From: Streptomyces echinatus
GTDB lineage: Bacteria > Actinomycetota > Actinomycetes > Streptomycetales > Streptomycetaceae
Assembly (NCBI RefSeq): GCF_014203595.1
Contig: NZ_JACHJK010000011.1
Coordinates: forward strand, 1-64,000
Direction: 5' to 3'
Length of the DNA stretch: 64,000 bases
Position numbers and translations under genes: made by a program. The notes beneath the pieces were generated by a model, which was given only the letters and a program-made list of their open reading frames with translations, had not been told where the DNA came from and did no database searches. Within the stretch, counting starts at the first letter, position 1. Every line of letters begins with the position of its first letter. Below are positions 1 to 8,164 of the stretch, piece by piece.

Positions 1-83
1 ACGCTGTTGAGTTCTCAAGGAACGGTCGCTTCCTTTGTACTCACCCTCTCGGGCTTTCCTCCGGGCTTCCCTTCGGTGTTTCC
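1..83 (-). promoter_or_regulatory. rRNA operon leader with boxA-like element (operon runs left, out of window)
   Basis: Read on the minus strand, positions 23-1 give GTTCCTTGAGAACTCAACAG followed by CGT. This closely matches the conserved antitermination/processing element I remember from Streptomyces pre-16S leaders. The purine-rich stretch just upstream (about 30-80) also looks like the rrn leader. It follows two promoter-like boxes and is not coding on either strand. The inference is that a 16S rRNA gene starts a few hundred bases left of position 1; that gene itself is not in the window. Confidence 0.65.
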
Positions 84-84
84 G

Positions 85-195
85 ACTCTATCAGATCTTT
101 TCTCGATCCGATTTCCTCGGTGCTTTCCAGGTCTCCGCTTTCGCGTTTTCCTTTCCGGCGGTTCCGACTTTATCAGAAGTTCTGAGTCGGTTTTC
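85..195 (-). promoter_or_regulatory. Two tandem promoter-like boxes for the rRNA operon
   Basis: On the minus strand the nearly identical strings TCTGATAAAGTCGGAA (-10 TAAAGT at 167-172) and TCTGATAGAGTCGGAA (-10 TAGAGT at 85-90) occur 82 bp apart, as expected for the multiple promoters of Streptomyces rrn operons. Candidate -35 boxes are weak (GAAAAC at 190-195; GAAATC at 110-115). The region lies between the rnj terminator and the rRNA leader. Confidence 0.55.
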
Positions 196-271
196 CCGCC
201 CCGCCCCGGGCAACTGTGTCCAGCGCGTGAAGTGCTGGGGTTCCCGGTCGGGCAGAGCCGTAAACGTACTG

Positions 272-309
272 GAGCGGGGCGCCCCGATGCAAATCGAGGC
301 GCCCCGCTC
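272..309 (-). terminator. Terminator-like hairpin after rnj
   Basis: Perfect 12-bp stem GAGCGGGGCGCC (272-283) with GGCGCCCCGCTC (298-309), loop of 14 nt. It begins 21 nt past the rnj stop codon and separates rnj from the rrn promoters. As usual in Streptomyces there is no strong U-tract. Confidence 0.75.
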
Positions 310-330
310 CTGGCCCGTGCCGACGGGGCG

Positions 331-2016
331 TCAGACCTCCACGACCACCGGCAGGATCATCGGCCTGCGGCGATACGTGTCCGAGACCCACTTGCCGAGG
401 GTCCGGCGGACGAGCTGCTGGAGCTGGTGCGGCTCCACGACGCCGTCCTGGGCGGACCGCTCCAGGACCTCCGTGATCTTCGGGAGTACGGCTGCGAACG
501 CCGAGTCCTCGATACCGGAACCGCGGGCCTGGACGTGCGGCCCGCCGGTGATCTTGCCAGTGGAGGCGTCCACGACCACGAAGACCGAGATGATGCCCTC
601 GTCACCGAGGATCTTGCGGTCCTTCAGCGCCGGCTCGCCGACGTCGCCGACCGAGAGGCCGTCGACGTAGACATAACCGGCCTGGACCTTGCCGGAGATC
701 TTGGCCTTGCCCTCGACCAGGTCGACCACCACACCGTCCTCGGCGATGACGATCCGGTCGTGGGGCACGCCCGTGAGCGCACCCAGCTCGGCGTTGGCGC
801 GCAGGTGGCGCCATTCGCCGTGGACCGGCATCAGGTTCTTCGGGCGGCAGATGTTGTAGAAGTACAGCAGCTCGCCCGCGGACGCGTGGCCGGAAACGTG
901 CACCTTGGCGTTGCCCTTGTGGACGACGTTGGCGCCCCAGCGGGTGAGGCCGTTGATGACGCGGTAGACCGCGTTCTCGTTCCCGGGGATCAGCGAGGAC
1001 GCCAGGATGACCGTGTCACCGTCGACGATGCGGATCTGGTGGTCCCGGTTGGCCATGCGGGACAGGGCCGCCATCGGCTCGCCCTGGGAGCCGGTGCAGA
1101 CCAGGACGACCTCGTGGTCGGGCAGGTCGTCCAGCGTCTTGACGTCGACGACCAGGCCCGGCGGAACCTTCAGGTAACCGAGGTCCCTGGCGATGCCCAT
1201 GTTGCGGACCATGGAGCGGCCGACGAAGGCGACCCGGCGGCCGTACTCGTGGGCGGCGTCCAGGATCTGCTGGATGCGGTGGACGTGGCTGGCGAAGCTC
1301 GCCACGATGATCCGCTTGCGGGCGCCGGCGAAGACCTGCCGCAGCACGTTGGAGATGTCCCGCTCGGGCGGGACGAAGCCCGGCACCTCGGCGTTCGTCG
1401 AGTCGGAGAGCAGGAGGTCGATGCCCTCCTCGCTGAGCCGGGCGAACGCGTGCAGGTCGGTGAGGCGGTTGTCCAGCGGGAGCTGGTCCATCTTGAAGTC
1501 GCCGGTGTGCACCACCATGCCGGCGGGGGTGCGGATGGCGACGGCCAGCGCGTCCGGGATGGAGTGGTTGACGGCGATGAACTCGCAGTCGAAGGGGCCG
1601 ACGCGCTCGCGGTTCCCCTCCGCCACCTCCAGGGTGTACGGACGGATCCGGTGCTCCTGGAGCTTGGCCTCGATCAGGGCCAGCGTGAGCTTGGAGCCGA
1701 TCAGCGGGATGTCCGGCTTCTCGCGGAGCAGGAAGGGGACGCCGCCGATGTGGTCCTCGTGGCCATGGGTGAGGACGATGCCCTCGATGTCGTCGAGACG
1801 GTCCCGGATGGACGAGAAGTCCGGCAGGATCAGGTCGATTCCGGGCTGCTCCTCCTCGGGGAAGAGCACTCCGCAGTCGACGATCAGCAGACGGCCGCCG
1901 TACTCGAAGACCGTCATGTTTCGGCCGATCTCGCCGAGACCGCCGAGCGGGGTGATCCGCAGGCCGCCCTCGGGGAGCGGCGGCGGCGGGCCGAGTTCAG
2001 GGTGCGGATGACTCAA
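331..2016 (-). CDS. rnj: Ribonuclease J (beta-CASP metallo-beta-lactamase RNase)
   Basis: 561-aa RNase J, an endo- and 5'-to-3' exoribonuclease of mRNA decay and rRNA maturation in the cytoplasm. The metallo-beta-lactamase zinc motif HxHxDH is seen as THGHEDH (H84, H86, D88, H89), preceded by the family-typical GGLGEIGRN. Later beta-CASP features (VVHTGDFK, LLSDSTNAE, SGHAS, PVHGEWRH) are all intact. An in-frame reading continues upstream to 2199, but the TTG at 2016 is preceded by a good GAGGAG ribosome site and gives the usual family length. It follows dapA in the same direction after a 157-bp gap that contains a strong hairpin. Confidence 0.95.
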   Translation of the reverse strand: MSHPHPELGPPPPLPEGGLRITPLGGLGEIGRNMTVFEYGGRLLIVDCGVLFPEEEQPGIDLILPDFSSIRDRLDDIEGIVLTHGHEDHIGGVPFLLREKPDIPLIGSKLTLALIEAKLQEHRIRPYTLEVAEGNRERVGPFDCEFIAVNHSIPDALAVAIRTPAGMVVHTGDFKMDQLPLDNRLTDLHAFARLSEEGIDLLLSDSTNAEVPGFVPPERDISNVLRQVFAGARKRIIVASFASHVHRIQQILDAAHEYGRRVAFVGRSMVRNMGIARDLGYLKVPPGLVVDVKTLDDLPDHEVVLVCTGSQGEPMAALSRMANRDHQIRIVDGDTVILASSLIPGNENAVYRVINGLTRWGANVVHKGNAKVHVSGHASAGELLYFYNICRPKNLMPVHGEWRHLRANAELGALTGVPHDRIVIAEDGVVVDLVEGKAKISGKVQAGYVYVDGLSVGDVGEPALKDRKILGDEGIISVFVVVDASTGKITGGPHVQARGSGIEDSAFAAVLPKITEVLERSAQDGVVEPHQLQQLVRRTLGKWVSDTYRRRPMILPVVVEV

Positions 2017-2031
2017 AAGACTCTCCTCAAC

Positions 2032-2070
2032 CACGCGCGCCACGTACCGGTCGGGCACGTGGCGCGCGTG
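2032..2070 (-). promoter_or_regulatory. 14-bp perfect stem-loop in the rnj leader
   Basis: CACGCGCGCCACGT (2032-2045) pairs perfectly with ACGTGGCGCGCGTG (2057-2070) around an 11-nt loop. It lies between the dapA stop (2174) and the rnj start (2016), ending about 3 nt from the ribosome-binding segment. It could end dapA transcription, or be a structured leader through which RNase J or RNase III controls rnj mRNA. Only the hairpin itself is seen; the role is inferred. Confidence 0.55.
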
Positions 2071-2173
2071 ACGTTCGTGCAGAAGCAGTTGTCGTTGTGG
2101 GGTGCGGGCACCGGTGGCCCGCGTCTGCTGTTGTCGATTCAGTTGTGAAGCCCGTGTGATGCCAAGTCTGTTG

Positions 2174-3073
2174 TCAGAGCTGTACCCCGCCGGCAGCAAG
2201 ATCGATCTTGAGCTGGGCGATCTCCTCGGGAGAGCACTCGACCATGGGCGAACGCAGCGGTCCGGCGGGCAGGCCCTGCAGGGCGAGGGCGGCCTTGGTG
2301 GTCATGACGCCCTGGGTGCGGAACATGCCGGTGTAGACCGGGAGCAGCTTCTGGTGGATCTCGGTGGCCTTGACGACGTCACCGGAGACGTACGCGTCGA
2401 CGAGGGCGCGCAGGTCGGGGGTGACCAGGTGGCCGACGACCGAGACGAAGCCGACCGCGCCCACGGAGAGCAGCGGCAGGTTGAGCATGTCGTCGCCGGA
2501 GTACCAGGCGAGGCCGGACTGGGCGATGGCCCAGCTGGCGCGGCCGAGGTCGCCCTTGGCGTCCTTGTTGGCGACGATCCGGGGGTGCTCGGCGAGCCGG
2601 ACGAGGGTCTCGGTGCTGATCGGGACGCCGCTGCGGCCGGGGATGTCGTAGAGCATGACCGGCAGGCCCGTGGTGTCGGCGACGGTCGTGAAGTGCCGGT
2701 ACAGGCCCTCCTGGGGGGGCTTGTTGTAGTACGGCGTGACGACCAGGAGGCCGTGGGCGCCGACGCGCTCGGCCTCGCGGGCCAGCTCGACGCTGTGGTG
2801 GGTGTCGTTGGTTCCGACGCCGGCGACGACGTGGGCACGGTCGCCGACGGCCTCCAGGACGGCTCGTACGAGGTCCGATTTCTCCGCGTCGCTGGTGGTG
2901 GGGGACTCGCCGGTGGTGCCGTTGATGATCAGGCCGTCGTTGCCTGCGTCCACCAGGTGGGCGGCGAGCCGCTGCGCGCCGTCGAGGTCGAGTGCGCCGT
3001 CCGCCGTGAAGGGCGTGACCATGGCGGTGAGGACCCGCCCGAAGGGGGTCTGCGGAGTCGAGGTCGGAGCCAT
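2174..3073 (-). CDS. dapA: 4-hydroxy-tetrahydrodipicolinate synthase
   Basis: 299-aa DapA, which condenses pyruvate with aspartate semialdehyde in the diaminopimelate/lysine pathway (cytoplasm). Visible family features: GTTGES (residues 52-57), Y142 in LYDIPGRSG, and the Schiff-base lysine K170 in IVANKDAKGD. The ATG at 3073 gives the usual length; an in-frame extension to 3154 has no family support. The ribosome site is weak. Just upstream lies the thyX terminator, so dapA probably has its own promoter at about 3080-3140. A second DAP-pathway gene, dapB, lies about 3.5 kb to the right. Confidence 0.95.
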   Translation of the reverse strand: MAPTSTPQTPFGRVLTAMVTPFTADGALDLDGAQRLAAHLVDAGNDGLIINGTTGESPTTSDAEKSDLVRAVLEAVGDRAHVVAGVGTNDTHHSVELAREAERVGAHGLLVVTPYYNKPPQEGLYRHFTTVADTTGLPVMLYDIPGRSGVPISTETLVRLAEHPRIVANKDAKGDLGRASWAIAQSGLAWYSGDDMLNLPLLSVGAVGFVSVVGHLVTPDLRALVDAYVSGDVVKATEIHQKLLPVYTGMFRTQGVMTTKAALALQGLPAGPLRSPMVECSPEEIAQLKIDLAAGGVQL

Positions 3074-3146
3074 GGGTAACACGCTACTCGGTGCTCGATG
3101 CGAGGTGTGCCCGTGGGGTGTCGGGAAAGTCAGGACAAAGAAGGAG

Positions 3147-3184
3147 CCCGGCACTGCCTGCTCGGGGGTTCAAGCAGTGCCGGG
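3147..3184 (-). terminator. Hairpin between thyX and dapA
   Basis: CCCGGCACTGC (3147-3157) pairs with GCAGTGCCGGG (3174-3184), an 11-bp perfect stem with a 16-nt loop. It lies 100 bp past the thyX stop and 73 bp before the dapA start, so it most likely ends thyX transcription. Confidence 0.6.
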
Positions 3185-3284
3185 TCCGTTTGATCAGGCT
3201 AGATGAACTTCTCTAAATGCCGCAATACGGACACTTCGCCAGGCTGATCCATACATCCGTTCCCGGCAGGGGAACAAGGCTTCG

Positions 3285-4013
3285 TTATGGGGCCACACGC
3301 CCGTTCGCATTGAAGGCGGCGTACGTCAGCGGCATGAGCTTCGCCCACTCCGCCTCCATCTTCTCGCCCACCATCTCGATCTCCCGCTGCGGGAAGGACG
3401 GCACCTTGGCCAGCTCGTGCTGGGTGCGCAGGCCGAGGAAGTGCATCAGCGAGCGCGCGTTGCAGGTGGCGTACATCGAGGAGTAGAGGCCCACGGGGAG
3501 GGCGGCGCGGGCGACCTCGCGGGCGATGCCCTCGGCCAGCATCTTCTGGTAGGCCGCGTACGCCTGCTCGTAGGACTCCCGGAGGGTGCTGCTCACGGCC
3601 TCCTGCTGGGCCGGCGTGCCCTCGACGAAGACGTACTTGCCCGGGCGGCCCTCCTGCACCAGCTTGCGGGAGGCGTCGGGGACGTAGAAGACGGATTCGA
3701 GCTCGCGGTAGCGGCCGGACTCCTCGTTGTACGACCAGCCGGCCCGGTGCCGCATGAACTCGCGGAAGACGAAGATCGGGGCGCTGATGAAGAAGGTCAT
3801 CGAGTTGTGCTCGAACGGGCTGCCGTGCCGGTCGCGCATCAGGAAGTTGATCAGGCCCTTGGAGCGCTCGGGGTCCTTCTTCAGCTCGTCCAGGGACTGC
3901 TCGCCGGCGGTGGACACACGGGCGGCGAAGAGCACGTCGGCGTCCGAAGCGCTGGACTTCACCAGCTCGACGGTGACGTCGCTGCGGAACGTGAGCGACT
4001 CGGGGGTGGTCAC
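3285..4013 (-). CDS. thyX: Flavin-dependent thymidylate synthase
   Basis: 242-aa ThyX, which makes dTMP from dUMP using methylene-tetrahydrofolate, FAD and NADPH. The signature RHRxxS with downstream S and RY is seen at residues 88-102 (RHRAGWSYNEESGRY), which binds dUMP and FAD. Conserved HNSMTF and LRTQHEL segments are present. The GTG at 4013 has a GAAGGA ribosome site 8 nt upstream and the expected length; the in-frame ATG at 4097 is rejected for lack of family similarity. The gene is monocistronic between a hairpin and a divergent small membrane protein gene. Confidence 0.95.
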   Translation of the reverse strand: MTTPESLTFRSDVTVELVKSSASDADVLFAARVSTAGEQSLDELKKDPERSKGLINFLMRDRHGSPFEHNSMTFFISAPIFVFREFMRHRAGWSYNEESGRYRELESVFYVPDASRKLVQEGRPGKYVFVEGTPAQQEAVSSTLRESYEQAYAAYQKMLAEGIAREVARAALPVGLYSSMYATCNARSLMHFLGLRTQHELAKVPSFPQREIEMVGEKMEAEWAKLMPLTYAAFNANGRVAP

Positions 4014-4220
4014 GGGGGTCGGGGTCCTTCCGTCACTGCTGTGGTTGGCGACCACCTTACGGGGCACCCGCCGGGGCCCCGGCCGGTACCTCGGCACGTC
4101 GGCCCGAAAAACTCAGCGACGAATTTTTCGGGACAAGGGCACCTTTTGTGTCAGCCGGTCGTCTGTACCGGTGAGGCGTACACATTCGATCTCCCACCCC
4201 CGAAAGGAGCTGCAGCCGTC

Positions 4221-4457
4221 ATGTTCCGTCGGCGCGAGCCCGTACCCTTCGCCTTCCTGGCCGAGGCGCAAAGGTTCCGCAGCAATGTCACTCCCCCGCC
4301 CCGTCGGCGGGCCTCCCTCGGCGAGATGGCCGGGCGCTGGCTGCTGGGTCTCACCCTGGCCGCCGGGCTCGTCGGTGCCCTGATCATCGGCACTCCGGCG
4401 CTCTCCACGCCGTCCGGTACGCCGGCTCAGCAGTCCCAGGCGTCCCAGGGGCACTGA
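4221..4457 (+). CDS. Small single-pass membrane protein
   Basis: 78-aa protein. The N-terminal 40 residues are basic (MFRRREP..., RRRASLGEMAGR), followed by one hydrophobic segment at about residues 42-58 (LLGLTLAAGLVGALIIG) and a short Ser/Thr/Gln-rich tail, so it is probably inner-membrane with the N-terminus inside. The ATG at 4221 has a clear AAGGAG site about 12 nt upstream. A longer in-frame reading from 3417 is antisense to thyX and is not real. Function unknown; divergent from thyX. Confidence 0.75.
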   Translation: MFRRREPVPFAFLAEAQRFRSNVTPPPRRRASLGEMAGRWLLGLTLAAGLVGALIIGTPALSTPSGTPAQQSQASQGH

Positions 4458-4560
4458 ACGGGAGCACTGACCCTTCCGGACGCTCAAGGCTGGTGAGCGT
4501 CAACACGGCCGGATAGCCTCACCGGGCACAGCCCATGCGAGGACCGAGTGAGGACCAGCC

Positions 4561-5115
4561 GTGCCCCTGCCCTTTCTGACGGCCGACCGCAGCTTCGAGA
4601 CGGCAGCCGAGAGCGCGCTGCCCTACGCCGACCCGGACCACTGGCGGCGTCCCTACCGGCCCGGGCCCTGGCGGGTGGGTGTGGCCGCGCTGGGGCTGCT
4701 GCTCGCCTCGTTCGTCCTGTTCGCCGCGGTGCTCATCGCGCTGACGGGGTCGGCCTCGTCCGGCGGGGTGGTCCTCGTCGTGGGCCTGGCGATCGTGGCG
4801 AGCTCGCTGCGGCTGCTGCGCATGGGAGTGTGGGTGAGCAGGCGGGGGCTGCGCCGGACCGGCTTCCTGATGACGCGCACGATGCCGTGGGCGCGGGTGG
4901 TCTCGGTGCGGACGGTGCAGCAGCCGGTGCGCTGGCTGGGGCTGCCGCGGACGGTGCAGGGCCAGGCCCTGGCGCTCGTCCGCAAGGACCGCTCCGCCGA
5001 GGACACCCCGCCACTGCTGACCACGCACAGCCTGGACTTCCTGGGCCGGCCGGTGGCCTTCGACCGGGCGGCGGACGTGGTGGAGGCGTGGGCCGCGGAG
5101 AACCGGCGCGGCTGA
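4561..5115 (+). CDS. PH-domain-like membrane protein
   Basis: 184-aa protein starting at GTG. Two hydrophobic segments (about residues 38-61 and 68-85) are followed by a soluble part of the bacterial PH (YdbT/DUF2581) type: VSRRGLRRTGFLMTRTMPWARVVSVRTVQ, where a membrane-anchored beta-barrel fold is usual. Such proteins are common in actinobacteria and have no firmly known job. It ends just before a strong hairpin at 5131. Confidence 0.7.
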   Translation: MPLPFLTADRSFETAAESALPYADPDHWRRPYRPGPWRVGVAALGLLLASFVLFAAVLIALTGSASSGGVVLVVGLAIVASSLRLLRMGVWVSRRGLRRTGFLMTRTMPWARVVSVRTVQQPVRWLGLPRTVQGQALALVRKDRSAEDTPPLLTTHSLDFLGRPVAFDRAADVVEAWAAENRRG

Positions 5116-5130
5116 TCCCACGGCCGGCCG

Positions 5131-5168
5131 AAGGGGCCCGGCCCGCGATGACGCGGGCCGGGCCCCTT
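5131..5168. terminator. 17-bp perfect hairpin terminator
   Basis: AAGGGGCCCGGCCCGCG (5131-5147), loop ATGA, and its exact complement (5152-5168). It lies between convergent genes (stops at 5115 and 5540), so it may work on both strands. Confidence 0.8.
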
Positions 5169-5172
5169 CGGT

Positions 5173-5485
5173 TTCGCCGGCGCGGGAGCGCCGCGCTGAG
5201 ACCGGTGCCTCCGGTTCGCCGGCGCCGGACCGCCACGCGGAGACCGGTGCCTCCGGATTCGCCGGCGCCGGACCGCCATGCGGAGACCAGTGCCTCCGGT
5301 TTCGCCGGCGCGCGGCCGGCGTGCGCAGACCAGTGCCTCCGGTTTCGCCGGCGCGCGGCCGGCGTGCGCAGACCGGTGACTCCGGATTCGCCGGCGCGCG
5401 GCCGGCGTGCGCAGACCGGTGACTCCGGATTCGCCGGCGCGCGGCCGGCGTGCGCAGACCGGTGACTTCGATTTCGCCGGTGTCC
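5173..5485. repeat. 43-bp tandem repeat array, about 7-8 copies
   Basis: The block TTCGCCGG recurs at 5173, 5215, 5258, 5301, 5344, 5387, 5430 and 5473: one 42-bp step, then 43-bp steps. The three copies from 5344 to 5472 are nearly identical, while the outer copies are more diverged. A typical unit begins TTCGCCGGCGCGCGGCCGGC, continues GTGCGCAGACCGGTGACTCC and ends GGA. The period is not a multiple of three and the array sits between convergent genes, so it is non-coding. Each unit contains self-complementary GC blocks able to form hairpins. Confidence 0.9.
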
Positions 5486-5539
5486 GGGCGGGGACGTGGG
5501 TACGGCTCCGGGGCGGCCGCTGTGTGCCGCCCGGTGGGG

Positions 5540-5992
5540 TCACGCCGGGACGGGCCGCCCGTCGTGCAGGGCGATGGCGCGCTGCATCGCCTTGCGGGCG
5601 CGTGGGGTGTCACGGGCGTCGTGGTAAGCGACGGCGAGCCGGAACCAGCAGCGCCAGTCGTCGGGGGTCGCCTCCGTCTCGGCCTTGCGCCTGGCGAAGA
5701 CCTCGTCGGCCGATTCCCGGTCGATCCGGCCGCTGGGCAGGCGCTTCAGCTCGTCGACCGGCAGTTCACCCGCGGCGTCGAGTTCGGCGGCGAGCTGGTT
5801 GGCCTTGCGGACGAACTGGGTGTTCTGCCAGAGGAACCACAGGCCGATGAACGGCAGGATCAGCACCGCCACGCCGAAGGTGACGGTGATGAGCGTGCCG
5901 GACTGGATGAGCATGACGCCGCGGCTGCCGACCAGGACGAAGTAGAAGACGAGGACGGCGGCCGTGACGAGGTAAGTGATCTTCGCGCGCAT
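5540..5992 (-). CDS. Two-TM membrane protein with a TPR-like tail
   Basis: 150-aa protein. Two hydrophobic segments (about residues 5-24 and 34-55) are followed by a soluble domain whose C-terminus (DDWRCWFRLAVAYHDARDTPRARKAM... about 107-142) reads as one tetratricopeptide-like helix pair. It starts 13 bp after the dapB stop in the same direction, so it is probably cotranscribed with dapB. Ribosome site is weak. No function recognised; conserved next to dapB in Streptomyces as far as I recall. Confidence 0.75.
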   Translation of the reverse strand: MRAKITYLVTAAVLVFYFVLVGSRGVMLIQSGTLITVTFGVAVLILPFIGLWFLWQNTQFVRKANQLAAELDAAGELPVDELKRLPSGRIDRESADEVFARRKAETEATPDDWRCWFRLAVAYHDARDTPRARKAMQRAIALHDGRPVPA

Positions 5993-6005
5993 GGGAGGGT
6001 CTGTC

Positions 6006-6758
6006 TCAGCTCAGGTCCAGGAAGTGCTCCAGGCCGAAGGTCAGGCCTGGAGTCGTCACGACACGGCGTGCGCCGAGCAGGATGCCCGGCATGAAGCTGC
6101 TGTGGTGCAGCGAGTCGTGCCGGACGGTGAGGGTCTCGCCCTCGCCGCCGAGCAGGACCTCCTGGTGGGCCAGCAGGCCCCGCAGGCGGACCGCGTGCAC
6201 CGGGACGCCGTCGACGTTCGCGCCCCGCGCGCCGTCCAGGGCCGTGACGGTGGCGTCCGGCGCCTGGGGCATGCCTGCGGCCCTGCGGGCATCGGCGATG
6301 AGCTGGGCCGTGCGCGTGGCGGTGCCCGAGGGGGCGTCCACCTTGTTCGGGTGGTGCAGCTCGACCACCTCGACCGACTCGAAGTACGGCGCGGCGATCT
6401 GCGCGAACTTCATCGTCAGCACGGCCCCGATGGAGAAGTTCGGCGCGATGAGCACGCCGGTCTCCGGGGACTGGGCGAGCCAGCCCTTGAGCTGCGCGAG
6501 GCGCTCCTCGGTCCAGCCCGTCGTACCGACGACGGCGTGGATGCCGTGGCGCACGCAGAAGTCGAGGTTGCCCATGACCGAGGCGGGGGTGGTCAGCTCG
6601 ACGGCGACCTCGGCGCCGGTCTCCGCCAGGGTCTCCAGCTTGTCGCCCCGGCCGAGGGCGGCGACCAGTTCCATGTCCTCGGCGGCCTCGACCGCCCTGA
6701 CCGCCTCGGAGCCGATCCGGCCCTTGGCACCGAGGACCGCCACGCGCAGCTTGCTCAT
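6006..6758 (-). CDS. dapB: 4-hydroxy-tetrahydrodipicolinate reductase
   Basis: 250-aa DapB, the NAD(P)H-dependent reductase that follows DapA in the lysine/diaminopimelate pathway. N-terminal nucleotide-binding GxxGxxG is seen as GAKGRIG (residues 10-16). The catalytic signature ELHHPNKVDAPSGTA carries the conserved His-His, Lys and PSGT. The ATG at 6758 has a GGAAGCAGGA ribosome site. It lies 26 bp after the M16 peptidase gene, in the pnp-peptidase-dapB leftward order. An in-frame extension to 7814 overlaps the peptidase gene out of frame and is not real. Confidence 0.95.
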   Translation of the reverse strand: MSKLRVAVLGAKGRIGSEAVRAVEAAEDMELVAALGRGDKLETLAETGAEVAVELTTPASVMGNLDFCVRHGIHAVVGTTGWTEERLAQLKGWLAQSPETGVLIAPNFSIGAVLTMKFAQIAAPYFESVEVVELHHPNKVDAPSGTATRTAQLIADARRAAGMPQAPDATVTALDGARGANVDGVPVHAVRLRGLLAHQEVLLGGEGETLTVRHDSLHHSSFMPGILLGARRVVTTPGLTFGLEHFLDLS

Positions 6759-6784
6759 GTTCCTGCTTCCTAACCGGTGGGGTT

Positions 6785-8164
6785 TCAGGCGACCGCGTCG
6801 TGCAGCCGGGCGGCCTGCTTGTCCTTGAGCGGGCCGATGACCGACAGCGACGGACGCTGTCCCAGGATGTCGCGGGCGACCGAGCGGACGTCGTCCGGAG
6901 TCACTGCGGCTATCTCCGCCAGCATGTCGTCCACGGACATCTGCTCGCCCCAGCACAGCTCGCTCTTGCCGATACGGTTCATCAGCGCGCCGGTGTCCTC
7001 CAGGCCGAGGACCGTGGAGCCCCGGAGCTGGCCGACGGCGCGGGCGATCTCGTCGTCGGAGAGGCCGTTCCGCGCGACCTGGTCGAGTTCTTCGCGGCAG
7101 ATCCGCAGCACGTCGTGCACCTGGCTGGGCCGGCAGCCGGCGTAGACGCCGAAGAGGCCGCAGTCGGCGAAGCCGGAGGTGTACGAGTACACGCTGTAGG
7201 CGAGGCCGCGCTTCTCCCGGACCTCCTGGAAGAGGCGGGAGGACATGCCGCCGCCCAGGGCGGTGTTGAGCACACCCATCGCCCAGCGGCGGTCGTCGGT
7301 GCGGGCGAGGCCGGGCATGCCGAGGACGACGTGCGCCTGCTCGGTCTTGCGGCCGAGCAACTCGACCTTGCCGGAGGTGCGGATCGTACGGCTGCCGTCG
7401 CGCGGGGCGATGGGCCGGGCGTCCGGGGTCCGGAAGGCGCCCGCCTTCTCGAAGGCGGCGCGGACCTGGCGTACGACCTTGTTGTGGTCGATGTTGCCGG
7501 CGCAGGCGACCACCAGATGGGTCGGGTCGTAGTGCTTCTTGTAGAAGCGGCGGATGCGGTCGGCGGTGAGGGCGTTGACGGTGTCGACCGTGCCGAGGAC
7601 CGGGCGGCCGAGGGCGTTGTCGCCGAACATGGTGTGCGCGAACAGGTCGTGCACACAGTCGCCCGGGTCGTCCTCGGTCATGGCGATCTCTTCGAGGATC
7701 GCGCCGCGCTCGACGTCGACGTCCTCCTCCAGGATCAGTGAGCCGGTCAGCATGTCGCAGACGACGTCGATGGCGAGCGGCAGGTCGGTGTCGAGCACGC
7801 GCGCGTAGTAGCACGTGTACTCCTTGGCCGTGAACGCGTTCATCTCGCCGCCGACGGCGTCGAGGGCGGCGGAGATGTCCAGCGCGCTGCGCTGCGCCGT
7901 GCCCTTGAAGAGCAGGTGCTCCAGGTAGTGCGTGGCGCCGTTCAGGGCGGGGGTCTCGTCGCGGGAGCCGACGTGCGCCCAGATGCCGAAGGTCGCGGAG
8001 CGGACCGAGGGCAGGGTCTCGGTGACGATGCGCAGACCGCCCGGGAGGGTGGTCTTACGGACCGTGCCGATGCCGTTCCGGCCCTTGATGAGGGTTTGGG
8101 TACGGGCAACGGCCCGCGCCTCCGAGGAGGGGCGGGCCGTCACCTGCGAGCTACGGGACGTCAC
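6785..8164 (-). CDS. M16-family zinc metallopeptidase (insulinase-like)
   Basis: 459-aa pitrilysin-family peptidase. The inverted zinc motif HxxEH is HYLEH (H79, E82, H83), and the third ligand E159 (GAILEEIAMTED) lies exactly 76 residues later as in active M16 subunits. The C-terminal half carries the usual second M16 domain with an R/Y region (LAYSVYSY). Its GTG start overlaps the pnp stop as GTGA, so it is translationally coupled to pnp. Likely cytoplasmic: there is no signal peptide. A role in peptide turnover or maturation is probable; the substrate is unknown. Confidence 0.9.
   Translation of the reverse strand: MTSRSSQVTARPSSEARAVARTQTLIKGRNGIGTVRKTTLPGGLRIVTETLPSVRSATFGIWAHVGSRDETPALNGATHYLEHLLFKGTAQRSALDISAALDAVGGEMNAFTAKEYTCYYARVLDTDLPLAIDVVCDMLTGSLILEEDVDVERGAILEEIAMTEDDPGDCVHDLFAHTMFGDNALGRPVLGTVDTVNALTADRIRRFYKKHYDPTHLVVACAGNIDHNKVVRQVRAAFEKAGAFRTPDARPIAPRDGSRTIRTSGKVELLGRKTEQAHVVLGMPGLARTDDRRWAMGVLNTALGGGMSSRLFQEVREKRGLAYSVYSYTSGFADCGLFGVYAGCRPSQVHDVLRICREELDQVARNGLSDDEIARAVGQLRGSTVLGLEDTGALMNRIGKSELCWGEQMSVDDMLAEIAAVTPDDVRSVARDILGQRPSLSVIGPLKDKQAARLHDAVA

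Noticed and set aside
7..2148. 713-codon plus-strand frame over rnj, and the similar 849-codon frame (32257-34806) over mycosin 2/eccB
   Set aside because: Compositional shadows (Asp/Val/Gly/Arg-rich) opposite well-recognised genes, with no ribosome site or domain.
3147..3190. tRNA-like T-loop GGGGGTTCAA near 3165
   Set aside because: The flanking bases do not form the four tRNA stems. The element is the loop of the thyX terminator hairpin.
4519..5613. 364-codon minus-strand frame (and plus-strand frames) running through the 43-bp repeats
   Set aside because: The 43-bp period breaks any repeated reading frame every unit, the product is Arg/Pro/Ala filler, and the region is flanked by a terminator.
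6006..7814. 602-codon frame joining dapB to codons out of frame in the M16 peptidase gene
   Set aside because: Only the last 250 residues are DapB-like. The earlier part is an Arg/Pro-rich shadow of the peptidase, so there is no real fusion.
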